This document shows positions 1-7,473 of a stretch of DNA of 64,000 bases, in pieces; the first letter of the stretch is position 1, and every line of letters begins with the position of its first letter. The DNA is taken from NCBI RefSeq assembly GCF_018223745.1, contig NZ_CP073653.1, positions 3,004,001-3,068,000 on the forward strand, written 5' to 3'. Source of the DNA: Clostridium beijerinckii (GTDB lineage: Bacteria; Bacillota; Clostridia; Clostridiales; Clostridiaceae). The notes beneath the pieces were generated by a model. The model was not told the DNA's origin, made no database searches, and saw nothing but the letters and a program-made list of their open reading frames with translations. Both the position numbers and the translations under genes were made by a program.

Positions 1-186
1 GTATCTTCTACCTATATCATGAAGAAGTCCTAACACATAAGCTTTGTCTGGATTAAGATTACTACATTTTTCAGCAATCATTTGCGCTGCTAATCCAACA
101 TTTATAGAATGCTCTGTCCATGGTCCTTGATTTAATTGTCCTGCTATTTCTAATTCTTTTTCAGCCACTTCTCTACTTGGAAACAT
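1..186 (-). CDS. HD-domain protein, N-terminal part (cut by window edge)
   Basis: The first 62 codons of a gene running off the left edge. The start ATG (184-186) follows an AGGAGG-type site at about 192-197. The product begins MFPSREVAEKELEIAGQ and contains TEHSINVGLAAQMIAE followed by LLHDIGRRY. The spaced His and the His-Asp pair match the metal-binding HD motif of HD-superfamily phosphohydrolases, whose members hydrolyse nucleotides or other phosphoesters. Only the amino end is visible, so neither substrate nor length can be judged. It has its own promoter-like site upstream and is not tied to another gene in the window. Confidence 0.75.
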   Translation of the reverse strand, partial: MFPSREVAEKELEIAGQLNQGPWTEHSINVGLAAQMIAEKCSNLNPDKAYVLGLLHDIGRRY

Positions 187-552
187 ATTATCCTCCTAAA
201 TGTATCATATAAATTCTAATTTATTATCCTTATTTCAATTGCTTAAATCACTATTTAATACTCTATGAATATTATGTTTGTTTATAAGTAAATTATAGCA
301 TGTTTTGTAAATGTTATACTATTATGTTTTCTAGTAGTACATTTTTTATTTACTGCATCAAATATTAATTAGATCATTTATATTTATCGCTAAATACACC
401 AAAAATAAATATTTAATCCTCTAAATTTTTAGATTATATTATTTCTCAAAAGCTTTTCAACATCTCTGAGCCCCGATGTTTCCTATAAATTGTTAACTTT
501 TTTTATTCTTAACTTCGTTCATTTTTAAATTGTAAAAAAGTTTTATTTGAAA
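187..552. other. intergenic region with promoter and repeat copy
   Basis: No gene is seen in this stretch. It holds the promoter-like box at 292-302 and the start of dispersed repeat copy R1 (from about 491). The remainder is AT-rich with no other recognisable element. Confidence 0.5.
292..302 (-). promoter_or_regulatory. extended -10 promoter for the HD-domain gene
   Basis: On the minus strand this reads CATGCTATAAT, an extended -10 (TG-N-TATAAT). No good -35 is visible. The same box in the same AT-rich setting occurs at 8037-8047 and 30007-30017, each upstream of a minus-strand gene. Confidence 0.4.
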
Positions 553-612
553 CTATGTTCCTTTAAAAGAATGTTTAATGGAAGCTTTAAAAATTTCTTT
601 ATTTTTAACAAG
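491..612 (-). repeat. dispersed repeat R1 (copy 1 of 3)
   Basis: The core AAATTGTAAAAAAGTTTTAT recurs at about 32507 and 55803. R1 and R2 (32502-32597) stay alignable for about 90 bp, through an AAAGAATNTTTAAT block to an AAGGTTT end. R1 and R3 also share an upstream TTGTTAACTT...CTTAACTT block. In R1 the repeat supplies the last roughly 19 codons of the broken membrane-protein gene at 553-890, so it appears to have joined the 3' end of that gene. Confidence 0.6.
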
Positions 613-890
613 GTTTAAATTATGATATACCATATAATTAAATCCCGGTCGTATTATATTTTTAAAGCTTAAATATAATAATATGCTAAGAAACAATATT
701 CCAATTTCAATTAAGTTTCCGTCAGATACTAAGTATGCTATACACAGCAAAGGAATAAATATTATTATATAAGCAACTATATGTATCGCTTTCCATACAG
801 ATCTTCTTTCATCTCGAAACTTAATGCTTACTAATCTATCTATATAGATTGTGCTTAGAATGGTAAATATAAAAATTATTATAAGATCAT
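553..890 (-). pseudogene. small membrane protein gene with early frameshift
   Basis: A good ribosome-binding site (GGAGGT, about 896-901) precedes an ATG at 888-890, but that frame stops after three codons (ATG ATC TTA TAA). A second frame is open from just after this ATG down to 553 and encodes about 110 residues. They include hydrophobic stretches IVAYIIIFIPLLCIAYLV and IEIGILFLSILLYLSF separated by polar residues, a plausible two- or three-helix membrane protein. The simplest reading is loss of one base just after the start. A sequencing error or a non-standard start cannot be excluded. Its 3' end lies in dispersed repeat R1. The family is not recognised. Confidence 0.5.
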
Positions 891-911
891 GTTATACCTC
901 CATAACAAGAA

Positions 912-953
912 AATATCACACTATTCATATATTGTTTTGAATAATGTGATATT
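912..953 (-). terminator. intrinsic terminator after the MerR gene
   Basis: The arms AATATCACA and TGTGATATT, extended by a further run of pairs with one mismatch, form a hairpin. On the minus strand it is followed by TTTTCTTGTT. It lies about 115 bp downstream of the MerR stop codon. Confidence 0.7.
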
Positions 954-1068
954 AAAAACATATATCAACTTTTTAAGTTTTTGCACTAATATACTACATT
1001 TTACTATAATTGTTTATTGATTACAAATATGTTTATTTTTTTATATAGAATAACATTCAAAGTAGATT

Positions 1069-1887
1069 CTATTTACTAATTGGAAAGCAAACCTCAGTAA
1101 CAAATTCTTCTGGACTTTTAACGCTTTGAGGTCCATTCAAATAGATATCGAAGGGTGCTCCATTATATTTATAGCCATTATCTTCAATCCATTTTACAAC
1201 TTTAGCATAAGCTTCTCCAAGCCTTGAATAAGGCCCAATAAAAGTTGTGGATGCAACCAGGCCTCCTGCAAGTTCTTTTATATTTTCATTTTTCTCTGTA
1301 TTCACCCTGCTATTTACGGGAACACAAACTTCACAATCTGCATTTTCCACATCAAATTCCTGCTTATCATGATAAATTGTCATTACTGGCCCCGATGGCT
1401 TAAGATTCATCCTGAAGATGTCCTCAAATACCTTTCCTATAACACTACTTATATTGCTCATACTTGTTATTGTTCTCCTGCTGATAACAATTAACGACTT
1501 TCTGTCCTTCAATTCAACTTTTAAATCCTTCTTAGCTTCCATAATATTACCTCCTAACTCAATCTTCTTAATTTTTTGTTCAATAGAATTCTTAAGTTTC
1601 AAGCTGTTTTGAACTTCCTTATTAATCTCAGCAATTTTGTCCTGTAAAAACTTTTTAAGCAAGTCAGCATCTTCCTTATCCATAATGGCTTTAATTTCTT
1701 CTAACTTCAATCCATATTCTTTTAATTCAGATATAGAAAGAAGTTTTAAAACCTGTTCATATGCATAATATCTGTACTGAGTATCTCTGTCCACATACAT
1801 AGGTTTTAACAGATTAATCTCATCATAATAACGAAGTGTCTTAGTTGAAACTCTCCCAATTTTAGAAAACTGTCCAATTGTGTACAC
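1069..1887 (-). CDS. MerR-family regulator with GyrI-like effector domain
   Basis: A 272-residue transcription factor of the BmrR/TipA type. Residues 1-70 are the MerR winged helix (MYTIGQFSKIGRVSTKTLRYYDEINLL). Residues 70-115 are a Lys/Glu-rich dimerisation coiled coil. Residues 120-272 form a GyrI-like ligand-binding domain, with the family signature FIGPYSRLGEAYAKV near residue 215 and a final EVCFPI strand. BmrR-type proteins bind bulky hydrophobic or cationic compounds and twist an overlong promoter spacer into an active form. The gene's own promoter contains a MerR-type operator, so autoregulation is likely. No transporter adjoins it, so the target genes are unknown. Three stand-alone GyrI-like proteins lie at 30-32 kb. 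Confidence 0.88.
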   Translation of the reverse strand: MYTIGQFSKIGRVSTKTLRYYDEINLLKPMYVDRDTQYRYYAYEQVLKLLSISELKEYGLKLEEIKAIMDKEDADLLKKFLQDKIAEINKEVQNSLKLKNSIEQKIKKIELGGNIMEAKKDLKVELKDRKSLIVISRRTITSMSNISSVIGKVFEDIFRMNLKPSGPVMTIYHDKQEFDVENADCEVCVPVNSRVNTEKNENIKELAGGLVASTTFIGPYSRLGEAYAKVVKWIEDNGYKYNGAPFDIYLNGPQSVKSPEEFVTEVCFPISK

Positions 1888-1916
1888 AATTAATTCTCCT
1901 TCCTATCGACAATCAT

Positions 1917-1948
1917 AGTATAAACCTTCCTGTTAAGGTTAAAGTCAA
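1917..1948 (-). promoter_or_regulatory. MerR-type promoter/operator
   Basis: On the minus strand the -35 TTGACT (1943-1948) and -10 TATACT (1917-1922) are separated by 20 bp, longer than the usual 17. The spacer contains the inverted repeat ACCTT-N6-AAGGT (1924-1939). Long spacer plus central dyad is the hallmark of promoters activated by MerR proteins, and this one drives the MerR gene itself. Confidence 0.75.
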
Positions 1949-2008
1949 GAGGTAATTTTATTATTTATATTTTAATTTTATCTTACGAAAAAATATTGTC
2001 TTAATTCT

Positions 2009-2485
2009 TTATTTAATTCTACTAAGTTCATCTAAAAATGCTGGTTTCTTTCTATATAAAGCTATTAATTCATTAACTATTGGGATTTGACTTTGCTTTC
2101 CTGCAATCTTTTTATATTTTTTAATTATTCTGCATACATTTTTATAATGACTTCTATTTGTAGCACGACTTGCTTCAAACATTATGTATTTTTTATAAAT
2201 TTCTATAACTTCATCTTTAAACTTACCAATTAAAATTTCTGCATAACTATCTCTACTTGTAGGATTCTCTATTACATATTCAATTAGTTCATCCAAATCA
2301 TTTTCTTCTAATATTATCTGAAGAAAAATACTCTTAGCTTGATAACCATTATAATTTTTAAGTTCTTGTTTTAAATCATTATAGAAACCTGTTTCATTTT
2401 CTGTGATTTCTTTTAATTCTTTATAATATTCAAAAATGCCTTGAAGTAAAAGTTCTTTAGCTAAGTCTCTTTGTTCATACCTCAT
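2009..2485 (-). CDS. C-terminal fragment resembling SWIM zinc-finger proteins
   Basis: 158 codons from an ATG that lacks a convincing ribosome-binding site. The sequence is helical and charged, ending in KPAFLDELSRIK, with an HYKNVCRIIKKYKK stretch. This resembles, from memory, the carboxyl end of clostridial SWIM zinc-finger proteins, which are several hundred residues long; the CxCx(n)CxH SWIM motif itself is absent. Coding-like sequence in the same frame continues upstream of the ATG (FAGLILKWEKIRYTAYKEFS) to about 2543. There it meets the tail of a methyltransferase remnant. The gene therefore looks 5'-truncated by a rearrangement and may not be expressed. Confidence 0.5.
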   Translation of the reverse strand: MRYEQRDLAKELLLQGIFEYYKELKEITENETGFYNDLKQELKNYNGYQAKSIFLQIILEENDLDELIEYVIENPTSRDSYAEILIGKFKDEVIEIYKKYIMFEASRATNRSHYKNVCRIIKKYKKIAGKQSQIPIVNELIALYRKKPAFLDELSRIK

Positions 2486-2539
2486 AGAAAATTCTTTGTA
2501 TGCCGTATATCTTATTTTTTCCCATTTTAAAATTAATCC

Positions 2540-2640
2540 GGCAAATCTAATCTTTTCGCTATTTCTTCTATATGAACATTTTAAGTTTCACAACAACCTC
2601 CATAAGTTTTAGAAATAAAATACTTATGAATGCATTATGT
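2540..2640 (-). pseudogene. remnant of a homocysteine S-methyltransferase C-terminus
   Basis: The minus strand translates to HKYFISKTYGGCCET, a stop, then NVHIEEIAKRL. This matches the last 30 residues of the intact methyltransferase at 4597-5529 (YKYFVPKILGGCCGT, then HIEEIAKRL), including the zinc-binding GGCC motif. It carries an in-frame stop and has no upstream body. It is a decayed partial duplicate fused directly to the truncated gene at 2009-2485. Confidence 0.75.
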
Positions 2641-2738
2641 CACTAATAGAGCTATAATAATTCTAATCCTTTTAAGAAAATCTATTAATAACATAATAAT
2701 AGTCTAGCTTTGCCTGCTTAGAGAAATTGAAACTTGTG

Positions 2739-3254
2739 TTATCTTAATAAGTCTATTTCAAATCCATATTCATGAAATGTAAGGTTTGCATCGATTATTT
2801 CTTCATAGATTCCATCTACTTGCATAAATCCGTTTTTTAGGTATAAATTTATGGCTGGTTTATTTATATTGACAACAAAAAGTCTTAAATATTTAACGTT
2901 CATATGCTTAGTTAGTGTAATGGCATGCTTAAGCATTATACTGCCAATTCCTTGTCTTGAATAATCAACATTAACTCCAAAACGTTCAATATATAATGCT
3001 TTAGAGTTTGGATTCCCCCATTTTACACAACTTTCTCCAGCATTTGATTCACATAATGCAAAGGAGCCAACTATATTATTATCTTTCTCAATTAGCAAAT
3101 AAAGGCGATTATTTTCAATATCCTTGCTGAAAAACTCACACGGATATATTTCGTCCCAAATTGGTATGTTGTTTCTGTCCATATCATCAATTATGTTTCC
3201 ATACACAGCTTTGAGTTTTGGTAAATCATTTAAATTAGCCAATCTTAAATTCAT
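2739..3254 (-). CDS. GNAT-family N-acetyltransferase
   Basis: 171 residues. The family's acetyl-CoA-binding motif A is seen as IERFGVNVDYSRQGIGSIML (about residues 88-107; R/Q-x-x-G-x-G type). It is followed by a conserved LRLFVVNINKPAINLYLKNGF strand-helix in the C-terminal half. GNAT enzymes transfer acetyl from acetyl-CoA to amines of small molecules or proteins; the acceptor cannot be told from sequence. The start ATG has an AGGTGA-type site 8 bases upstream. It stands alone, with about 200 bp of apparently empty sequence on its 3' side. Confidence 0.85.
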   Translation of the reverse strand: MNLRLANLNDLPKLKAVYGNIIDDMDRNNIPIWDEIYPCEFFSKDIENNRLYLLIEKDNNIVGSFALCESNAGESCVKWGNPNSKALYIERFGVNVDYSRQGIGSIMLKHAITLTKHMNVKYLRLFVVNINKPAINLYLKNGFMQVDGIYEEIIDANLTFHEYGFEIDLLR

Positions 3255-3448
3255 ATCAATTCACCTCCAAATGACTATTTATAATGTTCAATATTAAATG
3301 TTTACAAAATCAGTATTCAACGGTACATTTTCCATTCTGTCACCCTATATATAGAACAAATTTCAAATTTTAACTCCTGTTTTCCAGATTACCAAACTGA
3401 AATTTATATATTTGGACTATTTTTAAACTTAACACAATATAAATTTAG

Positions 3449-3796
3449 CTAATCGAAAAACTTCCCTTTATAAAAATTCTCATTTTCAAGTTTCTTAGCC
3501 GTCATTCTAAATATAACGCAGCCATCTGGGCATACAACATCTTTGCTATACTTGCTATCTCCACCAATATTCTCTAAATCTCCACCACTTCTGACGGCCT
3601 CCATGATTGGGAACATAATCATCATTACTTTTGAACAGATACCTTGTCCATCCTTATTTATAGGACAACCATAGGTGCAAGTATACTTATCACCAACTTC
3701 CTCGCCATTTCGGCAATACCTTTCTGTGTGGTCACTTCGAAGAAATCCTGTCACCTCAATTTCCCATTCGTACTCTTCATCATACCATTTTTTCAT
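3449..3796 (-). CDS. TIGR04076-like small Cys-rich protein
   Basis: 115 residues starting MKKWYDEEYEWEIEVTG. The longer frame starts 15 codons earlier, but only the ATG at 3794-3796 has a good ribosome-binding site (GGAGGG at about 3802-3807). Cysteines are grouped as CTYGC, GIC and CPDGC, and the protein ends with a short charged tail. Layout and motifs resemble the TIGR04076 family, small proteins of unknown function common in anaerobes. The cysteines could bind metal or an Fe-S cluster, but that is inference. It is a single gene between two acetyltransferase genes. Confidence 0.7.
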   Translation of the reverse strand: MKKWYDEEYEWEIEVTGFLRSDHTERYCRNGEEVGDKYTCTYGCPINKDGQGICSKVMMIMFPIMEAVRSGGDLENIGGDSKYSKDVVCPDGCVIFRMTAKKLENENFYKGKFFD

Positions 3797-3907
3797 AATT
3801 ACCCTCCAAATATAACTTATATGTTTATTATTATTTAACACTTATTTGCCATTTTTGAATCAGAAGATATTAGACGCCCTCTTCATTTACGTGCATAATT
3901 AAACTTA

Positions 3908-4600
3908 CTAAAACAACCAATACAATTTATCTTTTGATATTTTAAATCCAAGTTTCTTTTGTAAAGCTATTGATTTTTTATTTTCTACTTCAACTTGTGA
4001 AAATGGTACTAAACCATTCTCAAGTGTTTTGTTTACCATATAACTTTCAAGTATTGTTCCATATCCTAAACGTCTGTATTCAGGAAATATCTCTAATAGT
4101 CCTATGCTCCCTTCTAAATGATTTCCTATAAATCCTATGAGCACGTTGTTCTTATATCCTCCAAATATATTCCTACCTTTTAACAGTTTTTCAATTTCAT
4201 TATTAGATAATTTATTATAATGTCTTAAGATAATTTCTATTTGATTCTGTTTTAATTCTCTTAGTTCTAGCTCTGATTTTATATCGATCTTTGCTTTATC
4301 AATATATACTGCTTGAAAACATTCAAGTTCTTCGTTTAACCCAAACTTACTTAATATATAATTGGTTATAAATTTTTGATGTACAACGATTAAATTGCAA
4401 TTGGATATTCCATTTATTAGTTCTTGTCCTTTTTCAAAATTGTCTACAGATATCATATATGCATTACTTTTTTGCTCTTTTATCAGTACCCCATCTATTT
4501 CAGCATACAAAATTTCTGCCGTATCTCTACGTATCGGCTCAATCATTCCCATATGTAACAATGGATTTTTTATTAAATATTTAATTGCAGCAGATTTCAT
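3908..4600 (-). CDS. GNAT-family acetyltransferase
   Basis: 230 residues in two halves. Residues 1-120 are a variable N-terminal domain. The C-terminal half is a GNAT fold with IGLLEIFPEYRRLGYGTILESYMV (about residues 167-190) carrying the R-R-x-G-x-G acetyl-CoA loop, then VEVENKKSIALQKKLGF. Its start overlaps the stop of the upstream homocysteine methyltransferase gene by 4 bases (ATGA), so the two are translationally coupled and probably act in one process. The acceptor substrate is unknown. Confidence 0.83.
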   Translation of the reverse strand: MKSAAIKYLIKNPLLHMGMIEPIRRDTAEILYAEIDGVLIKEQKSNAYMISVDNFEKGQELINGISNCNLIVVHQKFITNYILSKFGLNEELECFQAVYIDKAKIDIKSELELRELKQNQIEIILRHYNKLSNNEIEKLLKGRNIFGGYKNNVLIGFIGNHLEGSIGLLEIFPEYRRLGYGTILESYMVNKTLENGLVPFSQVEVENKKSIALQKKLGFKISKDKLYWLF

Positions 4601-5529
4601 ACTTCTTTACCCTTTAACCTTTTCGCTATTTCTTCTATATGAGTATTATCAGTTCCACAACAACCTCCTAAAATTTTAGGAACAAAATATTTATATAACA
4701 CCATCATATCATCAGCAAGACTAACACCATCAGAAAATTTCAAATCAGAAGAATTATCTAATTCTTCTGGGGATAATGGCGAAGTGTTTGCTTGTATTCC
4801 ATGAAATCTTTCTTTAACTAATTTTGTTTTATTGAAAGAATAAGATAAAGATTTTTTTAATATTACTGGATGAACACAGTTTACCATATAGCAAATCGGC
4901 TTTTTAATTGTAGCATTATCCATATGTAAAATTGCATCATTAATGGTAGTTCCATCTATTAGTCGCCCATCATCCCTAATCATAAAACTAATTATATATG
5001 GCAATTCCGTACTTTCCATAGCCTTTGCCATTCCAGTAGCTTCAGACAACGCAGGCATAATACCAGCAAATAGAAAATCTACTCCCGATTCTTTAAATAA
5101 ATTTGCCTGCCATGAATGGAATTCCTGTGCGTCATCTATTGATAAGACATCACTAGCTTTATATGCATCTCCTTTACATCCCATTAAACCGCCTACAAAC
5201 ATATCTATTTTTGCATTACTCCTTATTTTTTGTAGGAATCTCACATTATCTTCTATTATTTTTTCAGTAAATTCAGATTCTAAGACACGATTTTTATTGG
5301 CTCTTCTTGTAGGTGTTGTTACAATAAAGGGAAATTCATATTTTTCAGCAGTTTTCAGATATTCTGTATAAATACTACACATGGCTTGTCTTGAATCAGA
5401 ATCATAAACTAAACCAGCCATCCCAACCTTATCATCAAATATAATATTAAATTCTCTTTTTAATCTTTCTCCTAAAGCTCCCTCCATTAAAATAGATGAA
5501 GATTTATCAAAGCAAGTTTGAAAGTCCAT
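4597..5529 (-). CDS. homocysteine S-methyltransferase family protein
   Basis: 310 residues, the normal length for MmuM/BHMT-like enzymes. These use zinc to activate the thiol of homocysteine for methylation, giving methionine. The three zinc cysteines are visible: one in MVNCVHP (about residue 218) and the pair in ILGGCCGTD (about residue 291). The N-terminal ILMEGALGERL matches the family's usual ILDGGLGTEL start. Residues around the barrel (VGGLMGCKGDAY) differ from typical MmuM, so the acceptor could be another thiol. The gene is coupled by a 4-base overlap to the acetyltransferase at 3908. A decayed duplicate of its 3' end lies at 2540-2640. Confidence 0.85.
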   Translation of the reverse strand: MDFQTCFDKSSSILMEGALGERLKREFNIIFDDKVGMAGLVYDSDSRQAMCSIYTEYLKTAEKYEFPFIVTTPTRRANKNRVLESEFTEKIIEDNVRFLQKIRSNAKIDMFVGGLMGCKGDAYKASDVLSIDDAQEFHSWQANLFKESGVDFLFAGIMPALSEATGMAKAMESTELPYIISFMIRDDGRLIDGTTINDAILHMDNATIKKPICYMVNCVHPVILKKSLSYSFNKTKLVKERFHGIQANTSPLSPEELDNSSDLKFSDGVSLADDMMVLYKYFVPKILGGCCGTDNTHIEEIAKRLKGKEV

Positions 5530-5686
5530 ATATACTCCTCTTTACATTTACTCTTTTTAAAATTTTTCACGCTATTGACTAGATATTTAACTTACAGCCA
5601 CTCATTAAATTTCATATATAACAATAGAATATTTTATATTAAGTCTACTACTGATTATATTTATTATATAAACACTGCTTATACGC

Positions 5687-5950
5687 TTATTTTGATGCTA
5701 ATGAAAAAATAATACCATATAAAACACATCCTAAAGGAAATAATATAAATATGCTTCCTAAAATTATTGAACCTATATTAAATGAAAAATTTACTGTACT
5801 GTCTTTTGTTTTCATCTGTTTCAAGTATATTTTATTCATCGCTATGCCTGTGCCACCGATAATTATCAAACCTGTTCCTATAAAACAGATAAGAGCAATG
5901 ATAATTCCAATTATAGCTGCAAAGAATGGAAAGAAAATTATAAATCCCAT
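5687..5950 (-). CDS. small membrane protein
   Basis: 87 residues with a long hydrophobic N-terminal segment (residues 3-35, Ile/Gly/Phe-rich), a short polar loop around KQMKTKDSTVN, and a second hydrophobic segment (residues 55-84). An AGGTGA-type ribosome-binding site precedes the start. It follows the membrane gene at 5964 by 13 bp, so the two form a small operon. No family is recognised and the function is unknown. Confidence 0.6.
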   Translation of the reverse strand: MGFIIFFPFFAAIIGIIIALICFIGTGLIIIGGTGIAMNKIYLKQMKTKDSTVNFSFNIGSIILGSIFILFPLGCVLYGIIFSLASK

Positions 5951-5963
5951 TATATCACCTCTC

Positions 5964-6197
5964 CTATAATTTATTTAAAATGAATACTCCTGCAATCAAA
6001 TAACACAATGTTATCAAAATGCCAACCCACATGTGTATAGCAGAAAGTAACCAATAACTAACTTTTACTTTTTTATCTGATGTATCAAAGCGTTTACTCA
6101 TCTTCATCCCTTTATATCCTCTAATTATTGCAATAACAGCAAAAAATAAAGTGGCTATAAATGCTAAAATGATGATTACATTTCCTAATTTTATCAT
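5964..6197 (-). CDS. small membrane protein, partner of next gene
   Basis: 77 residues with two predicted membrane helices (about residues 5-26 and 47-74) around a basic loop (RGYKGMKMSKRFDTSDKKVK). The start ATG is preceded by AAGGGGGAAA. It is the first gene of a two-gene membrane pair with 5687-5950. No family recognised. Confidence 0.6.
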   Translation of the reverse strand: MIKLGNVIIILAFIATLFFAVIAIIRGYKGMKMSKRFDTSDKKVKVSYWLLSAIHMWVGILITLCYLIAGVFILNKL

Positions 6198-6210
6198 TCT
6201 TTTCCCCCTT

Positions 6211-6339
6211 TTATCTAAATAGTATTCTTATTTTTTCAAGCTTAAAGTAATGCTTATACTCTTCATAAAATTATTCTATCCCAAGTAATTCAGAACTTTT
6301 ATGATCTAATAATGTATCATCTATATCAAAGAAAATCAT
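6211..6339 (-). pseudogene. N-terminal remnant of a HAD-family hydrolase
   Basis: A good ribosome-binding site (GGAGGTAAGAG) and ATG at 6337-6339 begin MIFFDIDDTLLDHK, the DxDxT nucleophile motif of haloacid-dehalogenase phosphatases. The frame reads to a stop after 22 codons (6271-6273). It continues past that stop as FYEEYKHYFKLEKIRILFR and stops again at 6211-6213. The rest of the roughly 230-residue enzyme is missing, so this is a truncated and nonsense-mutated gene start. Confidence 0.75.
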
Positions 6340-6370
6340 CTCTTACCTCCATTTGTCAAAAACTATTATA

Positions 6371-6847
6371 TTACATCGTCTCATGTTCCATCCAATTCTC
6401 ACTATGATTACTACATTCTGCGCAACTTAGCGAAATGCATATCCATTCAAAACCATTAACCCAATCTTCTTCTGAAAAAGAATCATCGTTACTGACACAT
6501 TCGTCGATAAAATCCTGTTTTCCTTGCGAATAAATTTCCATTGATATTACGAAAGCATCTTCTTTACATTTTTCACAAATTACTTTCTTAAATAATTGGA
6601 TTCTATCTAAAGAATCATACTTACATACAAAACCGTTCCATCCATGCTTTCCGGCATCAAAAATACTAATTTCTTTATTACATTTTTGGCATGTTGCCTT
6701 TACAATCATTTTGTTGTTACTTTGATAAACATTAAAGTTCTCAGTACCACAAGAACATTTTAATTTCCCTTTTACTTTATATTCGCTGTTATTGGAATCA
6801 GCTAATTGAAAAGACTCTTTAATATGACTAGGAATAGGATAGTTCAT
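6371..6847 (-). CDS. zinc-ribbon-like hypothetical protein
   Basis: 158 residues with three CxC/CxxC groups. CSCGTENF (about residue 30) pairs with CQKCNKE (about 53) to form one likely zinc ribbon. CEKCKEDAF (about 90) and CAECSNH (near the end) could form a second. An acidic stretch (NDDSFSEEDW) lies between. Such Cys pairs usually bind structural zinc. No specific family is recognised and no partner gene is evident. Confidence 0.6.
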   Translation of the reverse strand: MNYPIPSHIKESFQLADSNNSEYKVKGKLKCSCGTENFNVYQSNNKMIVKATCQKCNKEISIFDAGKHGWNGFVCKYDSLDRIQLFKKVICEKCKEDAFVISMEIYSQGKQDFIDECVSNDDSFSEEDWVNGFEWICISLSCAECSNHSENWMEHETM

Positions 6848-6925
6848 TTTATTCTTTCTCCTCTACAAATTACTATTTATAATATTCAGCATTAAATTAG
6901 AATCTATAATTCAAATATCATAAAA

Positions 6926-7318
6926 CTATTTATATCTTGGATATTCTGGCAGTAAGTCAATTAGCTTTACTGACCTTCCTTGATTATCAAGTAATATTTC
7001 AATGTTATCTGAATCTTTTCCAAGATGCATCATAAATTCTCTGCATGCGCCACAAGAAGGTATAACTTTACCATCCTTATAAACAGAAACGACTTTATCT
7101 ACTTCGTTTTCTCCATGTGTGAGCATTGTTGATAAAGCATTTCTCTCTGCGCACATTCCTAATGAACTATTTGTATCAATACAAATTCCTGTATAAATAT
7201 TTCCTTTTTTTGTTAGCACAGCTGAAGCAACGCTTCCAACCCACATAGTACTTGAAATTTCATGTGGACTTATTACATTCATAGCTTCTTTATAAAGCTT
7301 TTTCCATATTTGTTCCAT
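6926..7318 (-). CDS. cytidine deaminase-like protein
   Basis: 131 residues from the ATG at 7316-7318, which follows GGAGAGC; the longer frame adds 16 residues without a ribosome-binding site. The zinc-deaminase signature is present: MCAERNAL (C-A-E, ligand plus proton shuttle) and PSCGACREFM (P-C-x2-C). An N-terminal VGSVASAVLTKKGNIYTGI strand follows the CDA fold. Typical cytidine deaminases hydrolyse (deoxy)cytidine to (deoxy)uridine. Homologues of this shape include blasticidin-S deaminase-like proteins, so the natural substrate is open. The remnant cupin gene lies immediately upstream. Confidence 0.8.
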   Translation of the reverse strand: MEQIWKKLYKEAMNVISPHEISSTMWVGSVASAVLTKKGNIYTGICIDTNSSLGMCAERNALSTMLTHGENEVDKVVSVYKDGKVIPSCGACREFMMHLGKDSDNIEILLDNQGRSVKLIDLLPEYPRYK

Positions 7319-7340
7319 ATTGCTCTCCTTAATCTTTAAT

Positions 7341-7439
7341 TTAGTATTTATAATAATACCCTTCAATATCTCTCGTATTCTGCTGTTCCGATGGAACTTT
7401 ATTCTTTTCTCTTTTCATAAACTCAGGAAAATCTTCCAT
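7341..7439 (-). pseudogene. N-terminal remnant of a small cupin protein
   Basis: An AGGAGT ribosome-binding site precedes an ATG (7437-7439) and a 32-codon frame beginning MEDFPEFMKREKNKVPSEQQ and continuing NTRDIEGYYY. This matches, from memory, the start of small clostridial cupin-domain proteins, which continue as a beta-barrel of about 100 residues. Here the barrel is absent and the frame stops just before the deaminase start, so the gene is a truncated remnant. Confidence 0.55.
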
Positions 7440-7473
7440 TCTTCAATCACTCCTATAAATTTTAATTTCTACT

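Noticed and set aside
3255..3448. Possible coding fragment between the GNAT and TIGR04076 genes
   Set aside because: Short open stretches occur in two frames without start codons or recognisable motifs; too weak to call a remnant.
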